DNA of 32,060 nucleotides from an uncultured Porphyromonadaceae bacterium (GCA_900540205.1 UQER01000027.1:1-32060); one strand, 5' to 3'; counted from the stretch's first letter, positions 1 to 8,958 are shown. A program made the numbers and translations. The notes: generated by a model not told the origin, from the sequence alone.

Positions 1-95
1 GCCTCAGCCGCGCCATCCTGGCCAACCGCACCTCCCCCGACCTCGCCGACGTCGCTTCCCGCGTCTACACCCGCGACCTCTTCGCCCGCGACTGA
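1..95 (+). CDS. 3' end of an unidentified GC-rich gene (partial)
   Basis: An open frame enters from the left edge and ends at the TGA at 93-95, giving a C-terminal peptide that reads LSRAILANRTSPDLADVASR and ends VYTRDLFARD. Almost every third codon position is C or G, which strongly marks it as real coding sequence in a high-GC host. The peptide is too short for me to assign a family. The last codons of this gene are partly repeated at 715-735, beyond the HNH gene, so this 3' end may be a site where DNA was inserted. Confidence 0.6.
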   Translation, partial: LSRAILANRTSPDLADVASRVYTRDLFARD

Positions 96-99
96 TTCC
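61..99 (+). repeat. left copy of a split direct repeat at the 3' end of the upstream gene
   Basis: Bases 61-72 (GCGTCTACACCC) and 91-99 (ACTGATTCC) recur in the same order at 715-735, but with the 18 bases between them removed. This copy is the native end of the upstream coding frame and carries its stop codon. Confidence 0.6.
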
Positions 100-137
100 C
101 TCCGGCACACGAAATACACCGATTTATAATTCTCACC

Positions 138-698
138 ATGATCATCAAACGAAAAATGGGAAACTCCACTTCTCCGGCGCTTAAAGATGCGCAAGGCCAA
201 TGGACGGATTATGCGAAGAAGGCAATCTGGGAGAAAGCCGAAACCATTCCCGACAAAGATCCGTCAATTTACCGCCTTGACCCATGCGGCGACATGATAA
301 AATGGGATGAATACGCCAACGACCATTCGCCGCTCGGTTGGGAGATTGACCACACATATCCTGAAAGTACCCTCAAAGACCTCGGAGTGCCGCAGGAACT
401 CATCGACGACCTCCGCAATCTCCGGCCGATGCAGGCATCAAACAATGCCACAAAGCAAAACCATTATCCGGTATATCCCTATAAAAAGGAAGTGCTTGGC
501 CAGACTGTGGCACGTGATTATGAGGTGAACAGGCATGTGCATGACGATTTAAAGGACCTCTATAAGGACGTCCTGCCCCGCGCGATTGTCCGATTCCGAG
601 CGCTTGCAGGCTTACCCACCGCAGCCGGCAGCATCTCATCCCCCTCCACTTTCCTTGACACCATAGTAACCCCCTCCGCTTTTGACCTCGACGACTAA
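138..698 (+). CDS. HNH endonuclease family protein
   Basis: The 186-residue product is a probable HNH (beta-beta-alpha metal) nuclease. The visible core is WEIDH at residues 68-72, then LRNLRPMQASNN (about 92-103) and KQNH (106-109). This is the usual D-H ... N ... N/H spacing, in which the first His is the general base and the last His binds metal. There is only one Cys near the core, so it belongs to the HNH type without the four-cysteine zinc knuckle. The N-terminal half is rich in Trp and charged residues and the C-terminal tail is low in complexity. The ATG at 138 is used; an in-frame ATG at 156 is an alternative. It sits between a GC-rich gene end and an AT-rich polysaccharide locus, and a partial duplicate of the upstream gene end follows it. 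This suggests it came in as a small insertion. Its target and its role (homing, defence, phage remnant) are not shown by the sequence. Confidence 0.75.
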   Translation: MIIKRKMGNSTSPALKDAQGQWTDYAKKAIWEKAETIPDKDPSIYRLDPCGDMIKWDEYANDHSPLGWEIDHTYPESTLKDLGVPQELIDDLRNLRPMQASNNATKQNHYPVYPYKKEVLGQTVARDYEVNRHVHDDLKDLYKDVLPRAIVRFRALAGLPTAAGSISSPSTFLDTIVTPSAFDLDD

Positions 699-714
699 CC
701 ATCCAGCCCCTCCT

Positions 715-735
715 GCGTCTACACCCACTGATTCC
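715..735 (+). repeat. right copy of the split direct repeat
   Basis: GCGTCTACACCC at 715-726 is followed directly by ACTGATTCC at 727-735, which copies the end of the upstream gene (61-72 and 91-99) minus 18 bases. It lies just after the HNH gene and just before the AT-rich polysaccharide locus. It could be a decayed remnant of the original 3' end. Confidence 0.6.
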
Positions 736-785
736 TATATAGAACATTCATTGTCAATAGACGTCACTGGCTTATATATTTGCGA

Positions 786-2327
786 ATGAATAATTCCTCT
801 CGCACAGCAAAGAGTCTTCAAAATAGTAGCGTTGCATTACTTTTTTTTGTAGTGCAATTTTTGTTGTCATTTTATTCAAGAAAGATTTTTTTAGATTATC
901 TCGGTACTGAAATTCTTGGCCTTAATACTACGGCGGTTAATATTCTTCAATTCCTTAATCTGTCAGAATTAGGGATTGGCACAGCTGTTGGATTTTCATT
1001 GTATAAACCGATAAAAGATAAGGATGAGGATACAATCAACGAAATTGTAACCCTTCAAGGACATCTATATAAGCGCATTGCTTCAATCATAATCTGTGGA
1101 GCGTTAATCGTGATGTGTTTCTTCCCATGGATTTTTGAAAAGATGACATTGCCGTTGTGGTATGCATACGCGTCCTTTTGCGTGCTTTTATTCAGCGCAT
1201 TACTTGGATATTATGTGAACTACAGACAGATAGTATTAGTGTCTTCCCAGATGGATTATAAAGTCCAATTCGGGTTCACTTCGTGGAACGTAGTCAAGGT
1301 GATATTGCAAATTGTTGCAGTAAGCCAATTGCAAAATCCTTATGTCTGGTGGTTGTTTTTGGAAGTCGCATTTGCAATTATAGCATCAGTTTCGCTAAGG
1401 ATTGTCACGAAAAAAACGCTGCCATTTTTGCGCCATAGTGGTCATACTTATGCAGATCTAAAGTTGAAATACGCAATAATACTGACAAAAATAAAGCAAT
1501 TGTTTGTACACCAAATTGGAGCGTTTGCTTTGTCTCAAAGTAGTCCGTTGATTATTTATGCTTATGCAAGTTTGTCATTAGTAGCCATATATGGGAACTA
1601 TTTGATTGTTGTAAATGGGCTAATGAGGTTGGTAAATGCCGTCTTTAACAGTATAGGAGCCGGTATCGGTAATTTGGTTGCTGAAGGGAGTATTGCAAAT
1701 GAATTGAAAGTATTTCACGAACTATATAGTACCCGTTTTTTCATAAGTGCTATAATTACATATTCCCTTATAGCATTGGGCAATCCGTTCGTTTCTGTAT
1801 GGATAGGTGAGGCTTATTTATTGCCTAGGTTATCGTTATTATTAATGTCTCTGACATTATTTATACGACTTAATCGTGCCTCGGTAAATAATTTCATAAA
1901 TGCACATGGGCTGTATCAGGATATTTGGTCTCCAATAGCTGAAGCTTCAATCAATATAGGCGCGTCCATATTGTTGGGCTATTTTTTCGGATTAAATGGA
2001 ATTCTTGCAGGAGTTTTAATTAGCGTGATAATCATAGTAGATATTTGGAAGCCATACATGTTGTTCCGTAGGGGTTTTCATGTGTCTCCATTACGATATT
2101 TTGTGATGTATGGCAAGCATTTGGTAATTGCCCTTTTGTCGGCCATAATAGTTTGGCTTCTACCTGTAAAATGTGAGCTGTCTGGATCTTGGATTAATTT
2201 AATTTGTCAAGCTGTAATTGAAGTATCGTTGTATTCTATTGTTTTAGGAGTTCTCTTGGTTATATTTCAGACCGGCTTGAAACAATTCTTGAAAAGATTT
2301 TTCAAAATAATAAAGAGAAACCATTAA
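786..2327 (+). CDS. wzx: Wzx-type polysaccharide flippase (MOP/MATE superfamily)
   Basis: The 513-residue protein is a polytopic membrane protein of the polysaccharide-export branch of the MOP superfamily. Such proteins flip undecaprenyl-linked repeat units across the inner membrane. The N-terminus MNNSSRTAKSLQNS followed by FYSRKIFLDYLGTEILGLN and NLSELGIGTAVGFSLY is the familiar Bacteroidetes Wzx signature. About 12-14 hydrophobic segments can be followed through the chain, and the length is normal for the family. I chose the ATG at 786 over the TTG at 780 because family members begin MxNSSRT. It opens the AT-rich locus and the next gene begins one base after its stop, so translation is probably coupled. 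Substrate is not predictable beyond a lipid-linked oligosaccharide. Confidence 0.9.
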   Translation: MNNSSRTAKSLQNSSVALLFFVVQFLLSFYSRKIFLDYLGTEILGLNTTAVNILQFLNLSELGIGTAVGFSLYKPIKDKDEDTINEIVTLQGHLYKRIASIIICGALIVMCFFPWIFEKMTLPLWYAYASFCVLLFSALLGYYVNYRQIVLVSSQMDYKVQFGFTSWNVVKVILQIVAVSQLQNPYVWWLFLEVAFAIIASVSLRIVTKKTLPFLRHSGHTYADLKLKYAIILTKIKQLFVHQIGAFALSQSSPLIIYAYASLSLVAIYGNYLIVVNGLMRLVNAVFNSIGAGIGNLVAEGSIANELKVFHELYSTRFFISAIITYSLIALGNPFVSVWIGEAYLLPRLSLLLMSLTLFIRLNRASVNNFINAHGLYQDIWSPIAEASINIGASILLGYFFGLNGILAGVLISVIIIVDIWKPYMLFRRGFHVSPLRYFVMYGKHLVIALLSAIIVWLLPVKCELSGSWINLICQAVIEVSLYSIVLGVLLVIFQTGLKQFLKRFFKIIKRNH

Positions 2328-2328
2328 A

Positions 2329-3546
2329 ATGAATATATTATTTTATCATTATGATGAAACGTGCCCAACTATGGGTGGTATTCAACGGACTACAGCACTC
2401 GTGGCTGACGGTTTGAAAAAGCAATTTGGATATACGTGCTATAATATTTATAATTATCCTACACGATATCCAATGGATATACCGCGATATAATTATGAGA
2501 AAACATTCAGATTGCCACAGAGATTCACTGTGAAAGATGTTGTTCCTATAATACAACGTTATCACATAGATGTGATTGTTAATCAAGGCACACTGGCCAA
2601 TAATATTTTTTATGAGGCTGCGCAATTATCATCTCATACTTGCAAAGTGCTGTATTTTCATCATAATACGCCAAGGCGATTATGGGATTTGACTTTTTCA
2701 GGGTGCATACGGAATTTTAAAAGAGTTAAGGGGCTTAAACTTAAATTGAAAGGGAGTATGAAAATTCTGACATTTCCCTTGTACAGAGCATGGTTTAAGT
2801 GGTATACCTTGCGTAAAAACGCCAATAATTATCGTCGAATCTATGATGAATCTGACCGATTTGTGCTGTTGTCAGAGCGATTTTTTAATGAGTGGTGCGC
2901 ACTAACAGAATACCATAATCCTACACGTCTTATGGCAATTCCGAATGCTTCAAGTTTTACTTGTTTTGCCGATGAAGATGTCGTGAATAATAAAAAGAAA
3001 AGATTGTTATTTGTCGGTAGGATGTCAGAGTTTCCTAAAAGGGTGCATTTAGCGATTGATATATGGCGTGAAATTTGTAAGGATTCTCAGTATGATGATT
3101 GGTCTTTTGATATTGTCGGCTCAGGGAAGGATTTAGACGAATTTAAACATCGAGTGATAAAACAAAAGATACCACGTATAACTTTTTACGGGCAACAAAA
3201 TCCTGAAAACTATTATCGTGAAAGTGCTATTTTTTTAATGACATCCTGGAGAGAAGGTTGGCCGATGACGTTGAATGAAGCAGCCCAGATGGGATGTGTA
3301 CCCATTGTTTTCGATTCATTTGCATCTGTACGTGATATAATAGAAGATGGGAAAAATGGGTATTTAATTCCTCCATTTGATAAACAGCGATATGTCAATA
3401 AACTTAAAGAATTAATGTCTAATGATGTTTTGCGTAAAAGCATGGCTATTGAAGCTGTGAAAATGTCACGCCGATTCACACCTGATATAATTCTTGAAAA
3501 GTGGAGAAATCTATTTTTTGATTTGGACAAAGATCAAGATAAATGA
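2329..3546 (+). CDS. glycosyltransferase family 4-like (GT-B fold)
   Basis: A 405-residue GT-B glycosyltransferase. The N-terminus has the glycine-rich acceptor-domain start (MGGIQRTTALVADGL, about residues 15-29). The C-terminal Rossmann half starts near RLLFVGRMSEFPKR (about 226-239). The donor-site E-x7-E pair is visible as E309 and E317 in EGWPMTLNE, followed by GCVPIVFD and DGKNGYLI, all typical of GT4 enzymes that retain anomeric configuration. It has no signal peptide and is expected to act on the cytoplasmic face on an undecaprenyl-linked acceptor. It begins one base after the flippase stop codon and is codirectional with the rest of the locus. The donor sugar cannot be read from sequence. 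Confidence 0.87.
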   Translation: MNILFYHYDETCPTMGGIQRTTALVADGLKKQFGYTCYNIYNYPTRYPMDIPRYNYEKTFRLPQRFTVKDVVPIIQRYHIDVIVNQGTLANNIFYEAAQLSSHTCKVLYFHHNTPRRLWDLTFSGCIRNFKRVKGLKLKLKGSMKILTFPLYRAWFKWYTLRKNANNYRRIYDESDRFVLLSERFFNEWCALTEYHNPTRLMAIPNASSFTCFADEDVVNNKKKRLLFVGRMSEFPKRVHLAIDIWREICKDSQYDDWSFDIVGSGKDLDEFKHRVIKQKIPRITFYGQQNPENYYRESAIFLMTSWREGWPMTLNEAAQMGCVPIVFDSFASVRDIIEDGKNGYLIPPFDKQRYVNKLKELMSNDVLRKSMAIEAVKMSRRFTPDIILEKWRNLFFDLDKDQDK

Positions 3547-3554
3547 TATAAGAT

Positions 3555-4508
3555 ATGAAACTAAAAGATCAGACTCTTGCTCATATATATAGAGCGTTAA
3601 AATGGCGCTATCTCAAGCGTTTTGGATCTCCGAAAGCCTATGCCGATTATCTGTATTTTCTTAGATTCGGGAAAAGAATAAAGTGGGATGCTCCCGAAGA
3701 TTTGAATCAATGGATAAACTGGCTTGCGTTCAATGCGGATACAACCCAATGGAGTTTATTGGCGGACAAATATGCAGTCCGCGAATATGTTGCAGAAAAG
3801 GGCTTTGAAAATGCCCTCGTTCCGTTATTGGCTGTATGGGATAAGCCGGATGAAATCACTTTTGATAAATTACCTTCAAAATTTGTCCTGAAAATTAACA
3901 ATGGAAGTGGAGATATTCGTATAATTCGGGATAAAAACAATGTAGACATTGATGAAATAAAAAAATACTTTGCGCATATATACGAACATCCTTTTGGTAT
4001 CGATACTGCAGAACCACACTATCTGAGAATCCAACCTAAAATCATTGCAGAACAATTATTGGAAAACATATCGAATAAAAATGATTCTTTAATTGATTAT
4101 AAGTTTTACTGTTTCAATGGGATTCCTAAATGGTGTTTCATTTGTAAAAACAGAACGAAACATCATTTTACAACAGATTTATACACTGCAGACTCTTCGT
4201 GGAAGCGTATCGAACAAGGAAATTTACATTATGATGGCACACGATTAATGGCGGCAACCGCTATGGAACGTCCCTTGTGTCTGGACCGGATGCTTGAAAT
4301 GGCATCGTGTTTGTCAATTGGTCACCCACAGATGAGAGTTGATTTTTATGAAGTAAATGGGAAAGTCTATTTTGGAGAAATAACAATGACTGCAAATGCC
4401 GGCCGATTGTATTCATTCACACAGCAGGCTCTCGTGGACATGGGAAATTTGTGTGGGCAAGCTTATAGGAATATTCAGCGTGAATTTCATTCTAATTTGA
4501 ATGGATAA
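3555..4508 (+). CDS. TupA-like ATP-grasp protein
   Basis: The 317-residue protein matches the TupA-like ATP-grasp family, named from teichuronopeptide synthesis and often found in capsule and O-antigen loci. Visible ATP-grasp elements are the FVLKINNGSGD strand-loop (about residues 115-125), IIAEQLLEN (about 168-176), the DYKFYCFNGIPKW segment, and near the C-terminus VDFYEVNGKVYFGEITMTANAG, which supplies acidic metal-binding residues. The family is thought to ligate an amino acid or other carboxylate/amine partner to a sugar, although some databases label members simply as glycosyltransferases. There is no signal peptide, so it is cytoplasmic. It starts 8 bases after the preceding gene and overlaps the next gene by 8 bases. 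I infer that it decorates the repeat unit. The chemistry is not proven by the sequence. Confidence 0.8.
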   Translation: MKLKDQTLAHIYRALKWRYLKRFGSPKAYADYLYFLRFGKRIKWDAPEDLNQWINWLAFNADTTQWSLLADKYAVREYVAEKGFENALVPLLAVWDKPDEITFDKLPSKFVLKINNGSGDIRIIRDKNNVDIDEIKKYFAHIYEHPFGIDTAEPHYLRIQPKIIAEQLLENISNKNDSLIDYKFYCFNGIPKWCFICKNRTKHHFTTDLYTADSSWKRIEQGNLHYDGTRLMAATAMERPLCLDRMLEMASCLSIGHPQMRVDFYEVNGKVYFGEITMTANAGRLYSFTQQALVDMGNLCGQAYRNIQREFHSNLNG

Positions 4509-5589
4509 ATTCTTGTTTTTGACAGATTGGTTATTGATAGATGTCATATACTTATATGCGTTCTATAATCTGTTCAAATATAACAAAGGTTTTTATCGAT
4601 GTAGGGTCTCAGTGTTTTTTTTATTGGGAACATTGTTATCGACGGTATGTTTTATAGCGGCTGATTATTATGGATATAGACGCGGATTAATACGATTGTC
4701 GTATTACTTTACCACAGTTAGTTTAGAAACGATATACTGGTATTTGGCTAAATTTGTCAATTATGATAACTTGTCTTTTAGATTGATTTTATCGTTGATT
4801 CTTTTTTCCAGTTATGCTATAATTATAAAGAAGTTTGCCATAAATAAAACTATTACGATTTATATAGCGGTTATTCTTTTGTTTCTCAGTTCTGCCACAT
4901 TATTACGTTCGTCAGTGTCAGATGGCATAATTTTCATAGGAATACTCAATTATTACAAAAAACGTTCATTACGTTCAGTAATATTTCTGTGCATTTGTTT
5001 CGCGATAGGTATGGTGTTTCACAAATCATCATTTATGGTGGTTGTTGTATTTGTACTTGCCTATTTTATGAAATATAAATCAATAAGAACAATAGTGGTT
5101 TTATTACTCCCTATTGAAATTTTACTGGTACGGGCTGTTGTTGGATATATATTTAGCAATTATTTTCCGGAAACGGGATATAACACGTTTGTTATCTCGG
5201 AATCTCGAATTGCGATTGTTAAAATGGTTTGTAACACATTGTTTTACGCATTGTTTCTTACCACAGTGCTATTAAAAGGCAAAACTTTAATCAATAAAGG
5301 TGATAAATTTTACAATGGGATATACCAATATGTGTTTTGTGCCTTTATTCTCTGGACTGTCTTTTTATTTTCCGGTGCATCTAGATTCGTAGCAGACAGA
5401 CTCCTGATGCATGCTATGATTCCGATTACGCTTTTGTTATCATATTTGTATATCGTTGGGAAAGAATCAGTACGGAGAATATATAATAGATATTTAATAG
5501 CATTTTTCATGTTGACCCAATTGTCAATATTTATAGTATGGTTGTTTCAACACGATGCGTTAAGTAAAAATGAATATATCGGGCTATAA
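4501..5589 (+). CDS. wzy: EpsG/Wzy-like polysaccharide polymerase
   Basis: A 362-residue, very hydrophobic protein with about 10 membrane spans, low sequence complexity and a large central hydrophilic loop region, as expected of EpsG-family or Wzy-type polymerases. The stretch ATLLRSSVSDGIIFIGILNYYKKRSLR, then GMVFHKSSFM, matches the EpsG pattern of a conserved Arg-rich membrane edge followed by a His in the next helix (read in parts: ATLLRSSVSDG and GMVFHKSS). In the same locus as a Wzx flippase it is the natural candidate for linking repeat units on the periplasmic side. The ATG at 4501 overlaps the end of the ATP-grasp gene by 8 bases, and its TAA shares one base with the next ATG. Polymerases diverge so much that linkage specificity cannot be inferred. 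Confidence 0.75.
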   Translation: MDKFLFLTDWLLIDVIYLYAFYNLFKYNKGFYRCRVSVFFLLGTLLSTVCFIAADYYGYRRGLIRLSYYFTTVSLETIYWYLAKFVNYDNLSFRLILSLILFSSYAIIIKKFAINKTITIYIAVILLFLSSATLLRSSVSDGIIFIGILNYYKKRSLRSVIFLCICFAIGMVFHKSSFMVVVVFVLAYFMKYKSIRTIVVLLLPIEILLVRAVVGYIFSNYFPETGYNTFVISESRIAIVKMVCNTLFYALFLTTVLLKGKTLINKGDKFYNGIYQYVFCAFILWTVFLFSGASRFVADRLLMHAMIPITLLLSYLYIVGKESVRRIYNRYLIAFFMLTQLSIFIVWLFQHDALSKNEYIGL

Positions 5590-6575
5590 TGAAATCGACC
5601 AAGATTATCTATGTCTTAACCAGTAATGAGGCTGATTATTATTTAGAGCAGTTGGTAATATCTGTTCGGTCACTGCGGTTATATCATCCTGACGTTTACG
5701 TAGGTGTCCTCGTTGATAAGCAAACTAATGAAACCCTTAAAGATAATAGGCTAAAACTGTTGCATCAAGTAACAGAAATAATTGAAGTGGAGACACCACA
5801 GAATTATTCACAGATGCAACGGTCCCGGTTTATAAAAACCTCCGTTCGTAATATCGTGGATGGAGACTTTCTGTTTATAGATACTGACACTGTTATATGT
5901 GGCGATTTATCAGATATAGAGAACTATAGAGAATACATATGTGCTGTTCCCGATTTACATGTACCGGTCTCAAAACATACTTATACCTATGACATTTCTG
6001 CGCGTGCTAAAATTGTGGGGTGGGATATTACTAAGTCCGGATGTGTGTATTTTAACAGTGGGATCATATATGTAAAAGACAGTCAGACTGCAAAACAATT
6101 CTATGCTTTATGGAATAAGTTATGGACAGAGTCAATGAAGCACGGTTGTAGTTCTGACCAGCCTGCATTCTGTAAAGCGAATGAGCTGAGTGGCGGAATT
6201 ATAACTGAACTGTCAGGCGTATATAATTGCCAGATTGTGGAGAACGGGCTTCGGTATCTCGTCAATGCTAAAATAATTCATTATTTCGCATCAAATATGA
6301 AGGGGATTAAAAACGTTGGACCTTTTTTGCTAAAAGATAATGCACTGTATGCAAGCATCAGACAATCAGGGGAAATAGAAGATGATGTGGTAATGGGTTT
6401 AATTTCAAATCCTAAAAGTGCTTTTACAGATAAAGTCCAGTTAATATCCGAGCAAGATGTGGATTTCTTTAATTCACCGATATGTCAATATCTCAGGGAG
6501 TTCTATTATCGTTTTCCTTTATTTTATAATGGTGTAATTAAAGGAATTAGAGCAATTAAACGCAAATTAAGATAA
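5589..6575 (+). CDS. GT8-like (GT-A fold) glycosyltransferase
   Basis: The 328-residue protein begins KIIYVLTSNEADYYLEQL, the usual start of GT-A nucleotide-diphospho-sugar transferases that keep a record of a retaining GT8-like fold. The metal-binding DxD motif is D98-T-D100 in FLFIDTDTVICGDL. GCVYFNSGIIYVKD (about 150-163) and a late HYFASN segment resemble the GT8 acceptor and metal-binding regions. There is no signal peptide or membrane span, so it acts in the cytoplasm on the growing lipid-linked unit. The start ATG overlaps the stop of the polymerase gene by one base. Family assignment between GT8 and related GT-A groups is uncertain. Confidence 0.7.
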   Translation: MKSTKIIYVLTSNEADYYLEQLVISVRSLRLYHPDVYVGVLVDKQTNETLKDNRLKLLHQVTEIIEVETPQNYSQMQRSRFIKTSVRNIVDGDFLFIDTDTVICGDLSDIENYREYICAVPDLHVPVSKHTYTYDISARAKIVGWDITKSGCVYFNSGIIYVKDSQTAKQFYALWNKLWTESMKHGCSSDQPAFCKANELSGGIITELSGVYNCQIVENGLRYLVNAKIIHYFASNMKGIKNVGPFLLKDNALYASIRQSGEIEDDVVMGLISNPKSAFTDKVQLISEQDVDFFNSPICQYLREFYYRFPLFYNGVIKGIRAIKRKLR

Positions 6576-6578
6576 GCT

Positions 6579-7310
6579 ATGATACCTAAAACCATCCATT
6601 ATAGCTGGCTGAGCGGCGACCCTTTCCCTCCTTTGATTCAGAGTTGTATAGAAAGTTGGAAACGACTGTTGCCGGATTACGAAATAAAACAATGGAATCT
6701 TTCAAATTTTGACATTGAAAGCCATCCATGGGTTAAAGAGGCATTTATTGCGAAGAAATATGCCTTTGCGGCTGATTACATAAGATGCTACGCCTTATAT
6801 AATGAGGGTGGCATATATCTCGATTCAGATGTAGAGGTATTAAAATCCTTTAACCCTCTAATTCATTTGCCCTATTTTATAGGCAGGGAAAATGATGGGG
6901 AGGTTGAGGCTGCGGTGATGGGTGCGGAAAAAGGGCATCCGTTATTTAAGATACTGTTAGAATATTATGATAAACGTCATTTCAATGTGAATGGTCTGTA
7001 TGATACGCGTACTCTGCCTAATATAATGTATGAGTTTATGTACCGTTCGTTTCAGGTTAAATCAATTAATGGAATAGCAGAATTCAATCCATTAAAAAAT
7101 GAATTGAATGTATTTCCTTACGATTATTTTTCTCCTAAATCATATAAAACCGGGGTATTACACATTACGGACAATACATTTTCTATTCATCATTTCACAG
7201 CCTCGTGGCATGGGAGAAAGGAATGGCTCTATGAGTTCGTAAATAAAGTTGTAGGAGAAAGGGGAGCAAAATTCTGTTCAAAGGTCTATAAAGCTCTTAC
7301 TAAAAGATAA
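6579..7310 (+). CDS. GT32-type capsular glycosyltransferase (DXD sugar-binding)
   Basis: A 243-residue transferase that opens with IPKTIHYSWLSGDPFP, the hallmark of the Gly_transf_sug/GT32 group also found in yeast Och1. The metal-binding DxD is D82-S-D84 in GGIYLDSDVEVLKSF, preceded by the conserved AADYIRCYALYNEGG segment. A late SIHHFTASWHG motif (about residues 207-218) is also typical. Length is normal for bacterial members. It starts three bases after the previous stop. It is expected to transfer a hexose such as galactose or mannose in the cytoplasm; the sugar is an inference from the family only. Confidence 0.85.
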   Translation: MIPKTIHYSWLSGDPFPPLIQSCIESWKRLLPDYEIKQWNLSNFDIESHPWVKEAFIAKKYAFAADYIRCYALYNEGGIYLDSDVEVLKSFNPLIHLPYFIGRENDGEVEAAVMGAEKGHPLFKILLEYYDKRHFNVNGLYDTRTLPNIMYEFMYRSFQVKSINGIAEFNPLKNELNVFPYDYFSPKSYKTGVLHITDNTFSIHHFTASWHGRKEWLYEFVNKVVGERGAKFCSKVYKALTKR

Positions 7311-7320
7311 ATTGATTGAT

Positions 7321-8100
7321 ATGACACTTCAGGTTCTTATTTCATGTATGCATCAGACGGATCATTCGATTGTTGCCAAAAGTAATATTCAGAGTGATGT
7401 AATAGTGGTTAATCAATGTGATAAGAATCAGATTGAGGAATACTCCTTTAAAAATAAAATAGGGGAAGAGTGTCGCGTGAAGTTTATTTCGACAACAGAA
7501 AGGGGATTGTCACGTTCACGCAACATGGCTATAAAAAATGCTACAGCAGACATTTGCCTTATTTGTGACGATGACGAGGTGCTTGATGATGATTATGCAA
7601 CAAAAATTTTAAAAGCATTTAAAGAAAATTCTGCAGATGTGTTAGCTTTTCAGATTGCAGATATAGGCAAGCACTATCCTGCCAATAAGAGTAAGGTTGG
7701 ATATATTGGAGCATTGAAACTTGCCAGTGTGCAATTGGCGTTCCGTCGAAGGGGTGTTATTGAAAACAATATAAAATTCGATGAAACTATTGGGAGTGGG
7801 GTCTCTAAATCAGGTGGAGAAGAGAATATATTCCTATATGATTGCTTGAAAAGGAGTTTGATAATTTTTTATGTCCCTATAAAGATTGGTAGATTGTTAA
7901 AGGGAGAATCACAATGGTTTCATGGATTTACTCCAGAGTGCTTTTACGACCATGGTATAAAAACCAGAAAATTAATGGGCCGTTTTCTAGCTTCAGTATA
8001 TGCCATTCACTTTGTCATAAAAAAGTATCCCATATATCACCGTGATATAAAATTATATACGGTGATTAATAGTATCTATAAGGGTATTTATCATCAATAA
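7321..8100 (+). CDS. GT2 family glycosyltransferase
   Basis: The 259-residue protein has a GT-A core of the GT2 type: a short N-terminal Rossmann start (LQVLISCM), the ERGLSRSRNMAIKNATADIC signature (residues 60-79), and the acidic metal site ICDDDEVLDDDY with DDD at 83-85. A later SGVSKSGGEENIFLYDCLKRS segment supplies the acidic acceptor or base region. I prefer the ATG at 7321 to the TTG at 7312, because the TTG start would add only IDM-like residues upstream of the fold. It lies 10 bases after the GT32 gene. It appears soluble and cytoplasmic. The sugar is unknown. Confidence 0.8.
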   Translation: MTLQVLISCMHQTDHSIVAKSNIQSDVIVVNQCDKNQIEEYSFKNKIGEECRVKFISTTERGLSRSRNMAIKNATADICLICDDDEVLDDDYATKILKAFKENSADVLAFQIADIGKHYPANKSKVGYIGALKLASVQLAFRRRGVIENNIKFDETIGSGVSKSGGEENIFLYDCLKRSLIIFYVPIKIGRLLKGESQWFHGFTPECFYDHGIKTRKLMGRFLASVYAIHFVIKKYPIYHRDIKLYTVINSIYKGIYHQ

Positions 8101-8111
8101 TTAATGTCTAT

Positions 8112-8930
8112 ATGAAATTGTATAGTGTGATTATTCTGACTAAGAATGAAGGTTCAATTATTGATAAATGCTTAGATACCATACCTAAAAGTGTTGAGTG
8201 CTTTGTACTTGATTCCGGAAGTACGGATAATACTAAAGAAATTGTAATCTCCCAAGGGGCACACTACCAACAGCATGTCTTGAACCCCTTTATCATTTCA
8301 GAACAAAGGAATTGGGCACTGAAAAATCTTCCAATAAAAACAGAATGGGTCTTGTTCCTGGATGCGGATGAATATATTCCACAGGAATTACATGAAGAAA
8401 TACTCTCTAAGATATCTACACAAGAATACAATGCTTATCGCCTTACTCCGAAGTTCATCTTTTGGGGAAAATGGATGAAAAGAATTCAAGGCTATCCAAA
8501 TTGGCATGATAGGCTGCTCAGAAAGGATGAGGTTTCTATTCAAGGAGGCGTATGGGAGAAGTTTGATGAAAAGGCGCATGTTGGATATATAGATATCCCA
8601 TATGATCACTACGCAAATATTAAAGGTTTTGAAAGTTGGTTGGAGAAACATAATCGTTATTCTTCCTGGGATGCACAAAAAACGTTTGATTATATTTATT
8701 TGAAAGACAATGATATTGGCACTCAAAGAAAAGTAAAGTTAAGAAAAATGGCAGCTAAATTTTGGTGGCTTAGACCGTGGGCAAGGTGTTTTTATATGTA
8801 CTTTATCAGATTAGGATTTCTTGAGGGCTGGAGAGCATTCTATTTGGTAATGCACTATTTTTTTTATGAATACATGATTGTCTTCAAAATTATAGAAAAG
8901 AAAAGATTGGCCAAAGGTTTGTCGCTTTAA
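8112..8930 (+). CDS. GT2 family glycosyltransferase (WaaE/KdtX-like)
   Basis: A 272-residue GT2 enzyme with YSVIILTKNEGSIIDKCLDTI at the N-terminus, DSGSTDNTKEI (residues 34-44), and the metal-binding FLDADEYIP with DAD at 84-86. The later pattern, with a basic GYPNWHDRLLRKD stretch and a C-terminal aromatic and basic helix region (WWLRPWARCFYMYFIRLGF), is that of the WaaE/KdtX-like group that adds sugars to lipopolysaccharide core or O-unit acceptors. The C-terminal amphipathic part probably attaches it to the inner membrane. It is codirectional and 11 bases after the previous gene. Acceptor and donor are not predictable. Confidence 0.85.
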   Translation: MKLYSVIILTKNEGSIIDKCLDTIPKSVECFVLDSGSTDNTKEIVISQGAHYQQHVLNPFIISEQRNWALKNLPIKTEWVLFLDADEYIPQELHEEILSKISTQEYNAYRLTPKFIFWGKWMKRIQGYPNWHDRLLRKDEVSIQGGVWEKFDEKAHVGYIDIPYDHYANIKGFESWLEKHNRYSSWDAQKTFDYIYLKDNDIGTQRKVKLRKMAAKFWWLRPWARCFYMYFIRLGFLEGWRAFYLVMHYFFYEYMIVFKIIEKKRLAKGLSL

Positions 8931-8958
8931 ATCATAATATTATATATTAATATTCATA

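Noticed and set aside
775..782. TATATTTG resembling a -7 box just before the flippase gene
   Set aside because: Transcription would start inside the coding sequence because the ATG is at 786; the -33 match is weak.
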